Origin: Nitrospinota bacterium
GTDB taxonomy: Bacteria > Nitrospinota_A > UBA7883 > JACRLM01
Assembly (NCBI GenBank): GCA_016235255.1
Contig: JACRLM010000041.1
Span: forward strand, 1-40,684
Reading direction: 5' to 3'
DNA length: 40,684 nucleotides
In this document: positions 17,190 through 24,982 of the stretch, in pieces
Numbering within the stretch: the first letter of the stretch is position 1
Layout: every line of letters begins with the position of its first letter
Translations under genes and position numbers: made by a program
The notes under the pieces: model-generated
What the model saw: the letters and a program-made list of their open reading frames with translations, nothing else
What the model was told of the DNA's origin: nothing
Databases searched by the model: none

Positions 17190-18803
17190 TTGAAAAGGAG
17201 CGTGGGAGAATTGGCTGCCAGTAACGCCGTGTCCACCGGCCGGATGAAAAGAGAGCTTGAAGAGCTCAGGTGGCGCGTCACCGAGATGGTAAGAATCGCC
17301 GAAGAGCGCACCAACGCGGAATCGGCCCTTTCCGACAGCGAGGCGAAATATCGCGACCTGGTCCATTCCATATCCGAATACCTGTACAGCGTACAGTTCA
17401 CCAACGGCAAGCAGACCGCCGTTTACCACAGCCCCCAGTGCGAGATAATCACCGGCTATAGGCCGGAGGACTATTACCGCGACCTGGACCTCTGGATAAA
17501 GATGGTGCATCCGGACGACCGGGAGAAAGTCACCGCCTTCCTCCGGGACGCCATGGCCGAAAAGACCGCAAAAAGCATCGAGCACAGGATCATCCACAAG
17601 GACGGCTCCGTGCGATGGGTCTCCAACCATTGCACCGTGACGACAGATCAGTCGGGCGCATCCGTAAGGCAGAACGGATTTCTGCTGGACATAACCGGGC
17701 TGAAGGAAACACAGAGGGAACGGGACCGGCTGTTCGCGGCGATAGAACAGGCCGCCGACGTGGTGATCATCACCAACACCGACGGAGTGATCCAGTACGC
17801 CAATCCGGCATTCGAAAGGGTGAGCGGTTTTACGCGGGAAGAAGCCGTGGGAAAGAATCCCCGCCTTCTGAAAAGCGGCGCCCACGACGACGCCTTTTAC
17901 AAGGAACTTTGGGACACCATCGCAAGCGGCAAGACTTGGGATGGAACGTTTGTTAACAGAAGAAAAGACGGCTCCGTTTACTCCGAGTCGGCCACCATAT
18001 CCCCGATAAAGGACGAGACGGGCAAGGTGACAAACTTCGTGGCGGTCAAAAGGGACGTCACCCGCGAATCGGCCTTCGTGAAGGCGAGGGACTATTTCAC
18101 CGCCGTCACCTCCCACGAGCTTCGCAGTCCGCTGATAAAGATCGACCTTCTGAGAATGCTCGTTTCCAGGATAGAGAGCCAGGTGACAGACAAGGAGACA
18201 CTCTCCCGGATCAACGAAGTGATAAACAACATCTACCAGTGCGTGGACGGCGTGGTTTCGGCGACGACCCTTATATCCGAGCTTAACGTGCCCCGGGGGG
18301 GCGATTCATTCAGCAAGGTGCTTGTGTATTTTATGGTCCAGTCCAGCGTTGAATCGTTGAAATCCTCCGTGGAAAAGGAAAAACGCAAGCTGGACATCAA
18401 GATGGACTTAAGCCGGCTGCCCAAGGACTGCTCCGCCCTTGGCGACCTTCGGCTGCTCACCCGCGCTGTGAACGAGGCGCTTTCCAACGCGGCCAAGTAC
18501 ACGCCGGACGGCAAGAGCGTGAACGTGACGGCCTGGGTGGACGACGCCAAGGCTGTGGTGGAGGTGAAGGACGAAGGCATCGGCATCGCCGCCGAGATGC
18601 AGGAGAAGATATTCGAGCCGTATTTCTCGCTGGAGAATCCCGCCTATTACACATCCAGCAAGCACAAGTTCATGGGAGGCGGCATGGGGCTGGGGCTCAC
18701 CGTGGCGCGGATGATCATGGAGATACACGGCGGCAGGCTTGCCATTGAAAGCATGGGAGAAGGCAAAGGGACGTCTGTGACGCTCTGCATGAACCTGGCG
18801 TGA
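17190..18803 (+). CDS. PAS-PAS sensor histidine kinase
   Basis: A 537-residue soluble kinase. After a coiled N-terminus (20-50) come two PAS domains, about 55-172 (SPQCEIITGYRPEDYYRDLDLWIKMVHPDD, PAS_3-like) and 180-292 (AADVVIITNTDGVIQYANPAFERVSGF, with PAC ending VAVKRDVT). A HisKA domain has the H-box SHELRSPLIK (His309), and the ATPase domain has NEALSNAAKY, DEGIGIAAE and GGGMGLGLTVA. No transmembrane segment or receiver is present and no response regulator is adjacent. The start is TTG, with GGGGGAG four bases before it. The last bases of the gene overlap the GTG start of a toxin-antitoxin cassette and are duplicated 588 bases downstream. Confidence 0.9.
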   Translation: MKRSVGELAASNAVSTGRMKRELEELRWRVTEMVRIAEERTNAESALSDSEAKYRDLVHSISEYLYSVQFTNGKQTAVYHSPQCEIITGYRPEDYYRDLDLWIKMVHPDDREKVTAFLRDAMAEKTAKSIEHRIIHKDGSVRWVSNHCTVTTDQSGASVRQNGFLLDITGLKETQRERDRLFAAIEQAADVVIITNTDGVIQYANPAFERVSGFTREEAVGKNPRLLKSGAHDDAFYKELWDTIASGKTWDGTFVNRRKDGSVYSESATISPIKDETGKVTNFVAVKRDVTRESAFVKARDYFTAVTSHELRSPLIKIDLLRMLVSRIESQVTDKETLSRINEVINNIYQCVDGVVSATTLISELNVPRGGDSFSKVLVYFMVQSSVESLKSSVEKEKRKLDIKMDLSRLPKDCSALGDLRLLTRAVNEALSNAAKYTPDGKSVNVTAWVDDAKAVVEVKDEGIGIAAEMQEKIFEPYFSLENPAYYTSSKHKFMGGGMGLGLTVARMIMEIHGGRLAIESMGEGKGTSVTLCMNLA

Positions 18804-18809
18804 CGGGTC
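18781..18809 (+). repeat. 29-base direct repeat, left copy (kinase 3' end)
   Basis: It comprises the final codons and stop of the kinase gene plus six bases. It matches 19369-19397 at 27 of 29 positions, with ACCTGGCGTGACGGGTC identical in both. The two copies bound the DUF4258/YgiT cassette exactly. Confidence 0.9.
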
Positions 18810-19132
18810 TTCAGCCCGGCAACCTCAAGGACATCCTGCAAATCCGCGCGCAAATACAAGCCGGACAGTTCGAGTTCAGCCGGCACGCGTTCCACCGTGT
18901 GGTCGAACGCAATATAAGCGAAACTGAAATCAGAAGCCTAGGCGCAAATGCCCAAGTGATAGAAGAATATCCGGAGGACAAATACTCCCCCAGCGCTTTA
19001 TTGCTTGGATTCACACCGAATGGACGGCCTTTGCATTTTCAGGTATCATTGACAGATATGGAGTTGGTGAAAATCATAACGATCTACGAGCCGGACTTGG
19101 GCAAGTGGGCTGACTATAAAAAACGGATATAA
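18800..19132 (+). CDS. DUF4258 protein, probable toxin
   Basis: A 110-residue protein with the DUF4258 pattern: FEFSRHAFHRVVERNISETEI, then ALLLGFTPNGRPLHFQVSL and VKIITIYEPD near the C-terminus. Members are commonly paired with a YgiT-type zinc-finger protein, as here, and are predicted to be RelE-fold-like toxins; activity is not shown by sequence. The GTG start overlaps the kinase TGA stop, which is unusual for an autonomous toxin gene and follows from the cassette lying inside the duplicated kinase end. There is no ATG alternative near the N-terminus. The partner starts two bases after the stop. Confidence 0.75.
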   Translation: MTGLQPGNLKDILQIRAQIQAGQFEFSRHAFHRVVERNISETEIRSLGANAQVIEEYPEDKYSPSALLLGFTPNGRPLHFQVSLTDMELVKIITIYEPDLGKWADYKKRI

Positions 19133-19134
19133 GA

Positions 19135-19380
19135 ATGTTCAAATGCCATGTTTGCGGAGGGGAATCGGCCGGACGGGAGTTCGTGAGCGAAGTTTTTAAT
19201 ATCGGTGAACGCCGCGCCCTTGTTGAGCATATCCCTGCGATTGTCTGCGCACGTTGTGGCGAGGCCACTTTTTCACGGGAGACCACAGAGCGCATCCGCA
19301 AGCTTGTCCATGGACGCAAGCGTCCCTCAAAGACAGTCCCTTTGGATGTTTTTGATTTGCCCGCTCGCCGCTCCGCATAA
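19135..19380 (+). CDS. YgiT-type zinc-finger protein, probable antitoxin
   Basis: An 81-residue protein resembling the N-terminal zinc-binding half of MqsA. Two CxxC knuckles are visible, CHVC (Cys4, Cys7) and CARC (Cys38, Cys41), followed by a short C-terminal tail without the HTH domain of full MqsA. It should bind and neutralise the DUF4258 product; DNA binding is less sure without the HTH. The stop codon lies inside the right-hand 29-base direct repeat, so the cassette boundary is immediately at the gene end. Confidence 0.8.
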   Translation: MFKCHVCGGESAGREFVSEVFNIGERRALVEHIPAIVCARCGEATFSRETTERIRKLVHGRKRPSKTVPLDVFDLPARRSA

Positions 19381-19397
19381 ACCTGGCGTGACGGGTC
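19369..19397 (+). repeat. 29-base direct repeat, right copy
   Basis: It repeats the kinase 3' end (18781-18809) with two mismatches, at the fifth and tenth positions from the left of the shared block. It restores the sequence that would have followed the kinase before cassette entry. Confidence 0.9.
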
Positions 19398-19423
19398 AAT
19401 AAGCGTGTCCATCTTGCCGCTGT

Positions 19424-19443
19424 CCGGGGTGTTGCAACCCCGG
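19424..19443. terminator. GC-rich hairpin between convergent genes
   Basis: CCGGGGT and ACCCCGG pair across a six-base loop between the cassette end and the glycosylphosphotransferase stop (19465). No T-run follows in either direction. It resembles the outer arms of the larger repeats at 29.0-29.3 kb. Confidence 0.35.
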
Positions 19444-19464
19444 CTTGAGCCTGGCGAAAACCCG

Positions 19465-20868
19465 TCAGTATGCGTGGCGGTTCACAAATCCCTTCCAGAG
19501 AGTGAGCAATATGATCTTGATGTCGAACATCAACGACCAGTTCTCGATGTAATAAAGGTCATACTCGATCCTCTTCTCCAGCGACGTGTTCCCCCGCAGC
19601 CCGTTCACCTGGGCCCAGCCGGTTATTCCGGCCTTCATCTTGTGCCGCAGCATGTACATCGGCACGCTCTTGCGGAAATCCTCCACGAACACCGGCCGCT
19701 CCGGCCTGGGGCCGACAAGGCTCATGTCGCCTTTGACCACATTGAACAGTTGAGGCAGCTCGTCCAGGCTCGTCCTCCTGATAAACTCGCCCACCCTGGT
19801 GCGCCGGCCGTCGTCCTTGGCTGCCCACACGGCGCCTGTGCCGCTCTCCGCGTCCTGCTTCATCGAGCGGAACTTGTATATCACGAACTTCCCGCCGCCA
19901 AGGCTCATCCGCTCCTGCCGGTACAGCACGGGGCCGCGCGACTCCAGCTTGATCATCACCGCTATCGCCGCCATCACCGGCGACCACAATATGATGGACA
20001 TAGTGGCGACCACTATGTCGAACACCCGCTTTAGCACCACGTTCCAGCCGTACATGGGGCTTTCGGAAAGGGAGACTATCGGGATGCCGTCAAAATCCTC
20101 CACCCCGGCGTTAAGGCGCATGAACTGGAGGATGTCCGGCGCAAGCTTCACGTCCACCATCTCGTCCCCCAGAAGGTTGAGAGTTTTTTCCAGCCGTTCA
20201 TCGGCGTGGCGGGGGAGCGCCACGAAAATCTGGTCTATGGTGCGCTGCTGGATGATTTCCTTTACGTCGTCTATGGCGCCGATGACCTCGAATCCGGCTA
20301 TCCGTTTTCCGATGTCCGCCGGGTCGTCCGAAAGCATTCCGACAAGGCACAGGCCAGACTCCGGATGCCGCGCAAACGTATCGGCAAGCGCCCTGCCCAG
20401 GTCCCCCGCCCCCACTATCAACACATAGCGCAGGTTGTATCCTTTGGCCCTCATGCGCCGCAGGAACTCCCGCACGGCGGAATGGGCCACTACAAGGCCC
20501 ACAAGGCTCAATCCCCAGAACAGGGCCATCACCGCCCGCGAATAGGAATATTCCCGGTAAAAGAATGTGGCCGCCATCATTATCACGGTGGACCCAGTGG
20601 CGGTGCGGAACACGCGGAAATACTCGTTGAACCGCGAGTCCGACCTCATGGGGGTGTACAGCCCGCCGATCTGGAGCGAAAAAAGCCAGACCAGCCCGAT
20701 TATCGGGGTGAATTGAAGGTATTGCCAAAGGGGCGGAATCCCCAACGGGACGGGGAGCAGGCTTGTGTAAAACCGGATGTAATACGCGGCGATCCACGCG
20801 GCGAGCACCACCAGAAGGTCCAGCCCCACCATGAGGCTTAAAAACAGTTGGTTGTGCTTCCTTAACAT
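19465..20868 (-). CDS. Undecaprenyl-phosphate sugar phosphotransferase (WcaJ/WbaP-like)
   Basis: Initiates exopolysaccharide or O-unit synthesis by moving a hexose-1-phosphate to undecaprenyl phosphate at the inner membrane. The 467-residue protein has four to five N-terminal membrane segments (about 10-120), a central Rossmann-like domain (YVLIVGAGDLGRALADTF, 148-165) and the C-terminal transferase domain beginning KRVFDIVVATMSIILWSPVMA, with YKFRSM, DELPQLFNVVKGDMSLVGPRPE and RHKMKAGITGWAQVNGLRG. These motifs are diagnostic for the polyisoprenyl-phosphate hexose-1-phosphate transferase family. It is not followed by glycosyltransferases, so it is an isolated member of a pathway lying elsewhere. 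Donor sugar (glucose or galactose) is unknown. Confidence 0.92.
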   Translation of the reverse strand: MLRKHNQLFLSLMVGLDLLVVLAAWIAAYYIRFYTSLLPVPLGIPPLWQYLQFTPIIGLVWLFSLQIGGLYTPMRSDSRFNEYFRVFRTATGSTVIMMAATFFYREYSYSRAVMALFWGLSLVGLVVAHSAVREFLRRMRAKGYNLRYVLIVGAGDLGRALADTFARHPESGLCLVGMLSDDPADIGKRIAGFEVIGAIDDVKEIIQQRTIDQIFVALPRHADERLEKTLNLLGDEMVDVKLAPDILQFMRLNAGVEDFDGIPIVSLSESPMYGWNVVLKRVFDIVVATMSIILWSPVMAAIAVMIKLESRGPVLYRQERMSLGGGKFVIYKFRSMKQDAESGTGAVWAAKDDGRRTRVGEFIRRTSLDELPQLFNVVKGDMSLVGPRPERPVFVEDFRKSVPMYMLRHKMKAGITGWAQVNGLRGNTSLEKRIEYDLYYIENWSLMFDIKIILLTLWKGFVNRHAY

Positions 20869-20963
20869 GCCGTAATATCTTTCAATTCAGCCATTTGCCA
20901 TACCATGTTGACCTTGCATTATAATCGAAATCCATTTATTTTTCATCTGTTTCGTTTAATAAG

Positions 20964-21089
20964 TAGTGTCTCGTTTGTCATTCTGGAGGCGAAGCCGAAG
21001 AATCTCCTTTTAGTACCCTTTGAAATAACAAGAATATGGAGATGCTTCGCGTTGCTCAGCATGACATCAAAGAGCAAACTGAGACACTG
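20964..21089. mobile_element. MITE-like element, copy 2
   Basis: A 126-bp element, about 98% identical to the reverse complement of 1314-1440. Differences are one missing base in the left terminal repeat, one substitution in the middle and one at the last base. Its right end lies 44 bases before the mtgA start, so it may supply or alter that gene's promoter. No convincing target duplication is visible. Confidence 0.85.
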
Positions 21090-21133
21090 CCTTCATTCAA
21101 TTGGGTTTGTAAAAAAAGCTCAGGTGATATAAC

Positions 21134-21868
21134 TTGGACAATTTAACGCTTATGATTTCACGGATATTCACTCTGGTCCAGGCGGTTGTGTTTATCGCCG
21201 TGATGGCCATCGCCGGGTCGGTGGCGTGGTTTTTCGCCTGGCCGGACATCGCCGCGCTCAAAAAGGAGAATCCGGCGAAAACTTCGTTCATGAAGTATCG
21301 CGAGGAGGAATGGCAGAGCGCCGGACGCAAGGTCAAGATTGACTGGCGGTGGGTCCCCGCCTCCCGGATATCCCCCTACCTGCGCACCGCGGTGATTATC
21401 GCCGAGGACGACAAGTTCTGGAACCACGCCGGATTCGATTTCGAGGCGATGAAGAAAGCGGCGGAGAAGGACATCAAGGCGAAAAAGTTCAAGGCCGGCG
21501 GAAGCACCATCAGCCAGCAGCTCGTCAAGAACCTGTATCTTTCACCGTCGAAAAATCCGACGAGGAAACTCAAGGAGGCGATCCTCACATACCGGATGGA
21601 GAACACCCTTTCCAAGAAAAGGATACTGGAGATTTACCTTAACGTGATCGAATGGGGGGACGGGGTGTTCGGCGCCGAGGCGGCGGCAAGGCGCTATTTC
21701 GGCAAGTCCGCCGCGGACCTGGACGCCGGGGAGGCGGCGCGGTTGGCGGTGGTGCTTCCCAATCCACGCAAGTTGAATCCGTTGCGGCAGGACGGTTATG
21801 TTAAAAAAAGGGCGGACACCATCTACGAGATCATGGTCAAACGCGGCTATGTGGCCGAAGAGGAATAA
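21134..21868 (+). CDS. mtgA: Monofunctional peptidoglycan glycosyltransferase
   Basis: GT51 enzyme that polymerises lipid II without transpeptidase activity. The 244-residue protein has one N-terminal membrane segment (about 10-35) and the family motifs in order: EDDKFWNHAGFD (catalytic Glu), GGSTISQQLVKNLYLSP, RKLKEAILTYRME, KKRILEIYLNVIEWGDGVFGAEAAARRYFGK and ARLAVVLPNPRKLNP. Length and motif spacing fit MtgA. TTG 21134 is preferred because AGGTGA lies six bases before it; ATG 21152 is the alternative and would shorten the protein by six residues. A MITE-like element ends 44 bases upstream. Confidence 0.93.
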   Translation: MDNLTLMISRIFTLVQAVVFIAVMAIAGSVAWFFAWPDIAALKKENPAKTSFMKYREEEWQSAGRKVKIDWRWVPASRISPYLRTAVIIAEDDKFWNHAGFDFEAMKKAAEKDIKAKKFKAGGSTISQQLVKNLYLSPSKNPTRKLKEAILTYRMENTLSKKRILEIYLNVIEWGDGVFGAEAAARRYFGKSAADLDAGEAARLAVVLPNPRKLNPLRQDGYVKKRADTIYEIMVKRGYVAEEE

Positions 21869-21879
21869 CACGATACTGC

Positions 21880-22263
21880 TTATCGCAATCCCCCCGCAGC
21901 GCTGTCGTATGTGAATGGCGACGTGGTGCATACCGGATGTCTTGCAGTGGCGGTCCAGCCGGAGTTTGTTCCGGTGGAAGAGACAAGGATCACCCCCTGG
22001 CTCCAGGTGAATCCGGGGATGTTGCTGCTTCTGTCAGCGTTTTGGCTAATCGCCACATACACCCGTTCATCAACGAAATAGGCCTCCTGGTGGCGAGCCA
22101 GGTTGGCCAGGTCGGACTTGACGGCGGCGCAGTTCGCCTTGTCCTTGTTGCCGCCGAGCATGGTGACGGCGATGGCCGCCAGGATACCCAATATGGCCAC
22201 CACGACAAGCAGTTCCACCAGGGTGAAGCCCTCTTTCCTTGAATTTACCCGTGTGGATGTCAT
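21880..22263 (-). CDS. Type IV prepilin-like protein
   Basis: A 127-residue protein with a classical class III signal: a short basic leader ending KEG, then FTLVELLVVVAILGILAAIAV, where cleavage before Phe and the Glu5 of the mature protein are visible. The mature part, about 115 residues, has a Cys pair near the C-terminus (CAAVK early and PVCTTSPF late), as in pilin D-loops. It could be a major pilin, a minor pilin or a type II secretion pseudopilin; no pilus assembly genes are nearby to decide. ATG 22263 is chosen because GGAGA lies directly upstream; an in-frame TTG four codons earlier is less likely. It converges with mtgA, 11 bases apart. Confidence 0.85.
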   Translation of the reverse strand: MTSTRVNSRKEGFTLVELLVVVAILGILAAIAVTMLGGNKDKANCAAVKSDLANLARHQEAYFVDERVYVAISQNADRSSNIPGFTWSQGVILVSSTGTNSGWTATARHPVCTTSPFTYDSAAGGLR

Positions 22264-22296
22264 CGTTTTCTCCAATTCTCCATCAAACGTTCCGCC

Positions 22297-22878
22297 TCAC
22301 TTTTTTTCCATCTGCTTTTCCAGGTCGAAAATGTACCTGGCGCCGCCTGTCTTGTACGTGGCCTTGAACGATATGTCCGTGGCCTCCAGCGGCCAGGCAA
22401 AGGCATACCGCTTGTTCTTCACGGTTATCACCCCTCCTTCGCTCAACGTGGCCCTCAGCACGGCGCCGTTCATGGGGATGATGTATATCTTGTTGGAGAT
22501 TTCCAGCTTGTAATTGGTGAACACCTTGAAAAGGTCGGCGTATTGCCTGGCGCTGGCCTCTGCGTATCCGTGGATGGCGCTTTCAACAAAGTCCAGCCTG
22601 CGCGAGGTGATGGTCACCCCGTCGCCGGCGGCCTTTTTCACATGCTCAGGGTTTTGGGCGAGGTCCCTCAATGCGTCCAGGTCTTTGCGGCGAAGGTGGG
22701 ACATGGTCTCCTGCGAGCCGAAATTCAAGTAAGTCACGGCAAGCTCACCCGATCCGTCCGGTTTTATTTTCAGGGAGAACTCCTCGCCGTCGTACTCGAG
22801 CTTGCACCCGGCCAGCGCAATGGTTGCAAACGCGAGAAACACCAAGGTGGGGCACATCCGCCGGGCTCGTGAACTCAT
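22297..22878 (-). CDS. Hypothetical lipoprotein
   Basis: A 193-residue exported protein of no family I can name firmly. The N-terminus has basic residues, a hydrophobic stretch and the lipobox LAGC (Cys at about 25), so it is probably membrane-anchored by lipid. After it come FSLKIKPDGSGELAVTYLNF, a pattern seen in LppM/DUF3153-like beta-rich lipoproteins, and a mixed alpha/beta remainder. There is no retention-avoidance Asp at +2 (Lys follows the Cys), so outer-membrane sorting is possible. The prepilin gene follows 33 bases downstream on the same strand, so the two may be co-transcribed. ATG 22878 is preferred over a TTG two codons upstream. Confidence 0.65.
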   Translation of the reverse strand: MSSRARRMCPTLVFLAFATIALAGCKLEYDGEEFSLKIKPDGSGELAVTYLNFGSQETMSHLRRKDLDALRDLAQNPEHVKKAAGDGVTITSRRLDFVESAIHGYAEASARQYADLFKVFTNYKLEISNKIYIIPMNGAVLRATLSEGGVITVKNKRYAFAWPLEATDISFKATYKTGGARYIFDLEKQMEKK

Positions 22879-23058
22879 ATTCAATCAGCGTCCGCCTTTG
22901 GTTTATACGCTTTCACGGCATCGGTTTTTATGCCGTGGCGATACAATAAATAATATCGCATCGAATGGATGATACATTGAAATATCGGCGGTTCGCCACA
23001 TAAATCGAGTATTCCGCTCTGTGAAAATGAAGGGTGGCACGGAAGGAAAACTTAACAA

Positions 23059-23126
23059 AACCACAGAGGCGCAGAGGCACACAGAGAAGATGACTCTTTA
23101 TCTGTGTGTCTCCGCGCCTCAGTGGT
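23059..23126. repeat. CCACAGAG-family inverted repeat, copy 2
   Basis: Left arm AACCACAGAGGCGCAGAG... (23059-23087) and right arm TCTGTGTGTCTCCGCGCC...AGTGGT (23101-23126) pair over about 26 bases with a 13-base loop. It lies downstream of trx and upstream of the lipoprotein gene, where it could act as a transcript end. Confidence 0.7.
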
Positions 23127-23160
23127 CAAATGCCATTTATCGCCGGAGGCGATAAAGAAA

Positions 23161-23487
23161 TCACATGTTCGACTTTATGAGCTCCGAAAGTTCGCCCTTG
23201 GACTTCACCCCGACGACCTGCTTTACGATCTGTCCCCCCTTGAAAAACAGAAGCGTGGGGATGGAGCGTATGCCGTAGCGCGTGGCGGTCTGCCCGTTTT
23301 CGTCCACGTTGAGCTTGCCGACGTTCACCTTGCCGGAATATTCCTTCGCCAGGTCCTCGATGGCGGGGGCTATCATGCGGCACGGGGCGCACCATTCCGC
23401 CCAGAAGTCCACCACCGTCAGCTTGTCGGATTTAACAACCTTCTCGTCAAAATCGCCGTCCGTGAAATGCGCGACGTTCTCAGACAT
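23161..23487 (-). CDS. trxA: Thioredoxin
   Basis: A 108-residue cytoplasmic thiol-disulfide reductase. The active site WCAPCRM (Cys about 32 and 35) and the cis-Pro loop SIPTLLFFKGG are intact, and the length is that of classical thioredoxin. ATG 23487 is chosen because AGGAG lies ten bases before it; upstream codons that remain open lack support. It follows hgcB on the same strand with a 107-base gap, so it may be read from the arsR-hgcAB promoter or from its own. A functional link to HgcAB, for example keeping thiols reduced, is only an inference. Confidence 0.93.
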   Translation of the reverse strand: MSENVAHFTDGDFDEKVVKSDKLTVVDFWAEWCAPCRMIAPAIEDLAKEYSGKVNVGKLNVDENGQTATRYGIRSIPTLLFFKGGQIVKQVVGVKSKGELSELIKSNM

Positions 23488-23541
23488 TATCAACAATCTC
23501 CTAATTCGCGTTTACGTAAATCAAGTTTAGCTATTAGATGC

Positions 23542-23565
23542 GGCGGAATCAACATGGATTTCGCC
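23542..23565 (-). terminator. Hairpin between hgcB and trxA
   Basis: GGCGGAATC (23542-23550) and GATTTCGCC (23557-23565) can form a nine-base stem with one G-U pair and a six-base loop. No T-run follows, so it may attenuate rather than end hgcB transcription. Confidence 0.3.
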
Positions 23566-23594
23566 GGAATGGGCCAAATGTCCGGAAAATCAAG

Positions 23595-23894
23595 TCAACA
23601 GCAGGACGACGATGAAGAGTCCTCTCCACAGCCGCATGCCGGTTCCCCGCCTTTCACCGCCGCGCCGATGAGGGCCGCGGCGCACCCGACGCCGCTGTCC
23701 ACGGCTATAGCCTCCACGGGGCAGTTTTTCTGGCACGCGCCGCACTCCATGCAATCCTCCGGACGGGCAAGCGACACAACATCCTCCCCTTCCGCGAACA
23801 CATCGTGCGGGCAAACAATTATGCACACGCCGCAGTTCACGCAAAGCTCTGCGTCGTAGCGCAGGGTGTTCACCGAATACATGCTCTTTATCAT
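23595..23894 (-). CDS. hgcB: HgcB, 2x[4Fe-4S] ferredoxin for mercury methylation
   Basis: Ferredoxin partner of HgcA, thought to reduce its corrinoid cobalt and perhaps to hand over Hg(II). The 99-residue protein has two cluster motifs, CVNCGVCIIVCP and CMECGACQKNCP (the second is the HgcB-typical CMECGAC form), then VDSGVGCAAALI, which is also typical of HgcB, and a Cys-rich C-terminus (CGCG, a Ser run, and a terminal CC pair). The terminal cysteine pair is the feature proposed to bind mercury. ATG 23894 overlaps the hgcA stop as ATGA; ATG 23903 and 23882 are also in frame. Its place directly behind hgcA completes the diagnostic pair. Confidence 0.93.
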   Translation of the reverse strand: MIKSMYSVNTLRYDAELCVNCGVCIIVCPHDVFAEGEDVVSLARPEDCMECGACQKNCPVEAIAVDSGVGCAAALIGAAVKGGEPACGCGEDSSSSSCC

Positions 23895-24982
23895 GATATC
23901 CATTTTACCAAAAACATACCCGCGACAGCCAGCAATCCAAGTCCGGCCATGGCCGCCATCACCGGGGTGTACGCCGCGATCTCCTTTTTCACCCCGCTAA
24001 GGGAGGTGAACGGCGTGGAGCCTGTGAAATTAAGCGCAAGATACGCTGTCACCGGCGGCATGGCAAGCGCGTAAAAACCAGCCCATCCATGTCTGTCCAC
24101 AGTTTCCCCCTGCCCCGCCAGCGACTGATAAATGAAAGGGGCCGCCGTCACCGCGCCCAGCGCAAAACCTTTCAGGCTGAAATTGGCGGACGGCAGCCAC
24201 GGCAGAAGGAGCGGAAACAGGAAAAGGCCGGAGAAAAAGGCCGAAAACACCGCCATCCCCGGCATCCAGCCGCCAATCAACAGAAGGGCCAGTGTAGATA
24301 AAGCCATCGGCATGAAATAATTCGTAAGCTCCACCGGTATGAGCACAGCCCTGTCCCAAAGGCCGAAGCGGACTTTCCTCATTTCCGGGGCGGCCTTGCG
24401 TGTTTTCATGTATTCAGGCAGGTCCTCCGCGCGCACAGGGCCGTATTCCACCTTGAATCCGGAGCGTTTCTTGGCCAGGTGCGCCGCCACCCCCACCGCC
24501 CCAAGCTGCGGCAGGATCACATGGCGATGCTCCACAATCCCCTTCAGGTCCACGCTGGCGATCCTGTTCACAAGCTCATCCGTGCCCAACGTCCCTTTCC
24601 CCGCCGCGCACCACACGTTCACTCCCTTCGTGTCCAGAACCAGGATATATCCGTCCATCCCCGCCAGGGCTTTGCGAAGCGCATCGAAACTTAACGTGTA
24701 GTTGGCGGTGACAAACACCGGCGACGCTGGAACCGGATTTCCGATGGAGTACAATCCCGGCGCCACCCTGTGCCCGCTCCTGTTCCATCCCAGCCGCGCC
24801 TTGATGTGGTCAACGGTGTCGCTCCATGTGATCCGGGTGGAGGCGGGCCTTATTGCCGCAGGCTTTTGCGTTTCAATAGTGGTAAAAACCTCCATCTCCG
24901 GCCTGTCACCGCCCTTCGGTCCGCAACAGGTTGTTTGAGCGTCTCTGGCGTCCATATCCGGCGTATTGTCCGAAGCGCTCAT
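23891..24982 (-). CDS. hgcA: HgcA, corrinoid methyltransferase of mercury methylation
   Basis: Membrane corrinoid protein that transfers a methyl group to Hg(II), giving methylmercury. The 363-residue protein has an N-terminal cytoplasmic corrinoid-binding domain with the diagnostic cap-helix motif NVWCAAGK (122-129; Cys125 is the predicted cobalt ligand) followed by GTLGTDELVNRI, and five C-terminal membrane segments (about 212-238, 242-262, 271-290, 300-320, 338-358) with GSTPFTSLSG. The membrane segments separate it from the related CFeSP/AcsD. An N-terminal extension carries an extra CCGP (Cys19-20). ATG 24982 overlaps the arsR stop as ATGA, with GGAAAG before it; 47 upstream codons of open frame are inside arsR and are not used. 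Confidence 0.95.
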   Translation of the reverse strand: MSASDNTPDMDARDAQTTCCGPKGGDRPEMEVFTTIETQKPAAIRPASTRITWSDTVDHIKARLGWNRSGHRVAPGLYSIGNPVPASPVFVTANYTLSFDALRKALAGMDGYILVLDTKGVNVWCAAGKGTLGTDELVNRIASVDLKGIVEHRHVILPQLGAVGVAAHLAKKRSGFKVEYGPVRAEDLPEYMKTRKAAPEMRKVRFGLWDRAVLIPVELTNYFMPMALSTLALLLIGGWMPGMAVFSAFFSGLFLFPLLLPWLPSANFSLKGFALGAVTAAPFIYQSLAGQGETVDRHGWAGFYALAMPPVTAYLALNFTGSTPFTSLSGVKKEIAAYTPVMAAMAGLGLLAVAGMFLVKWIS

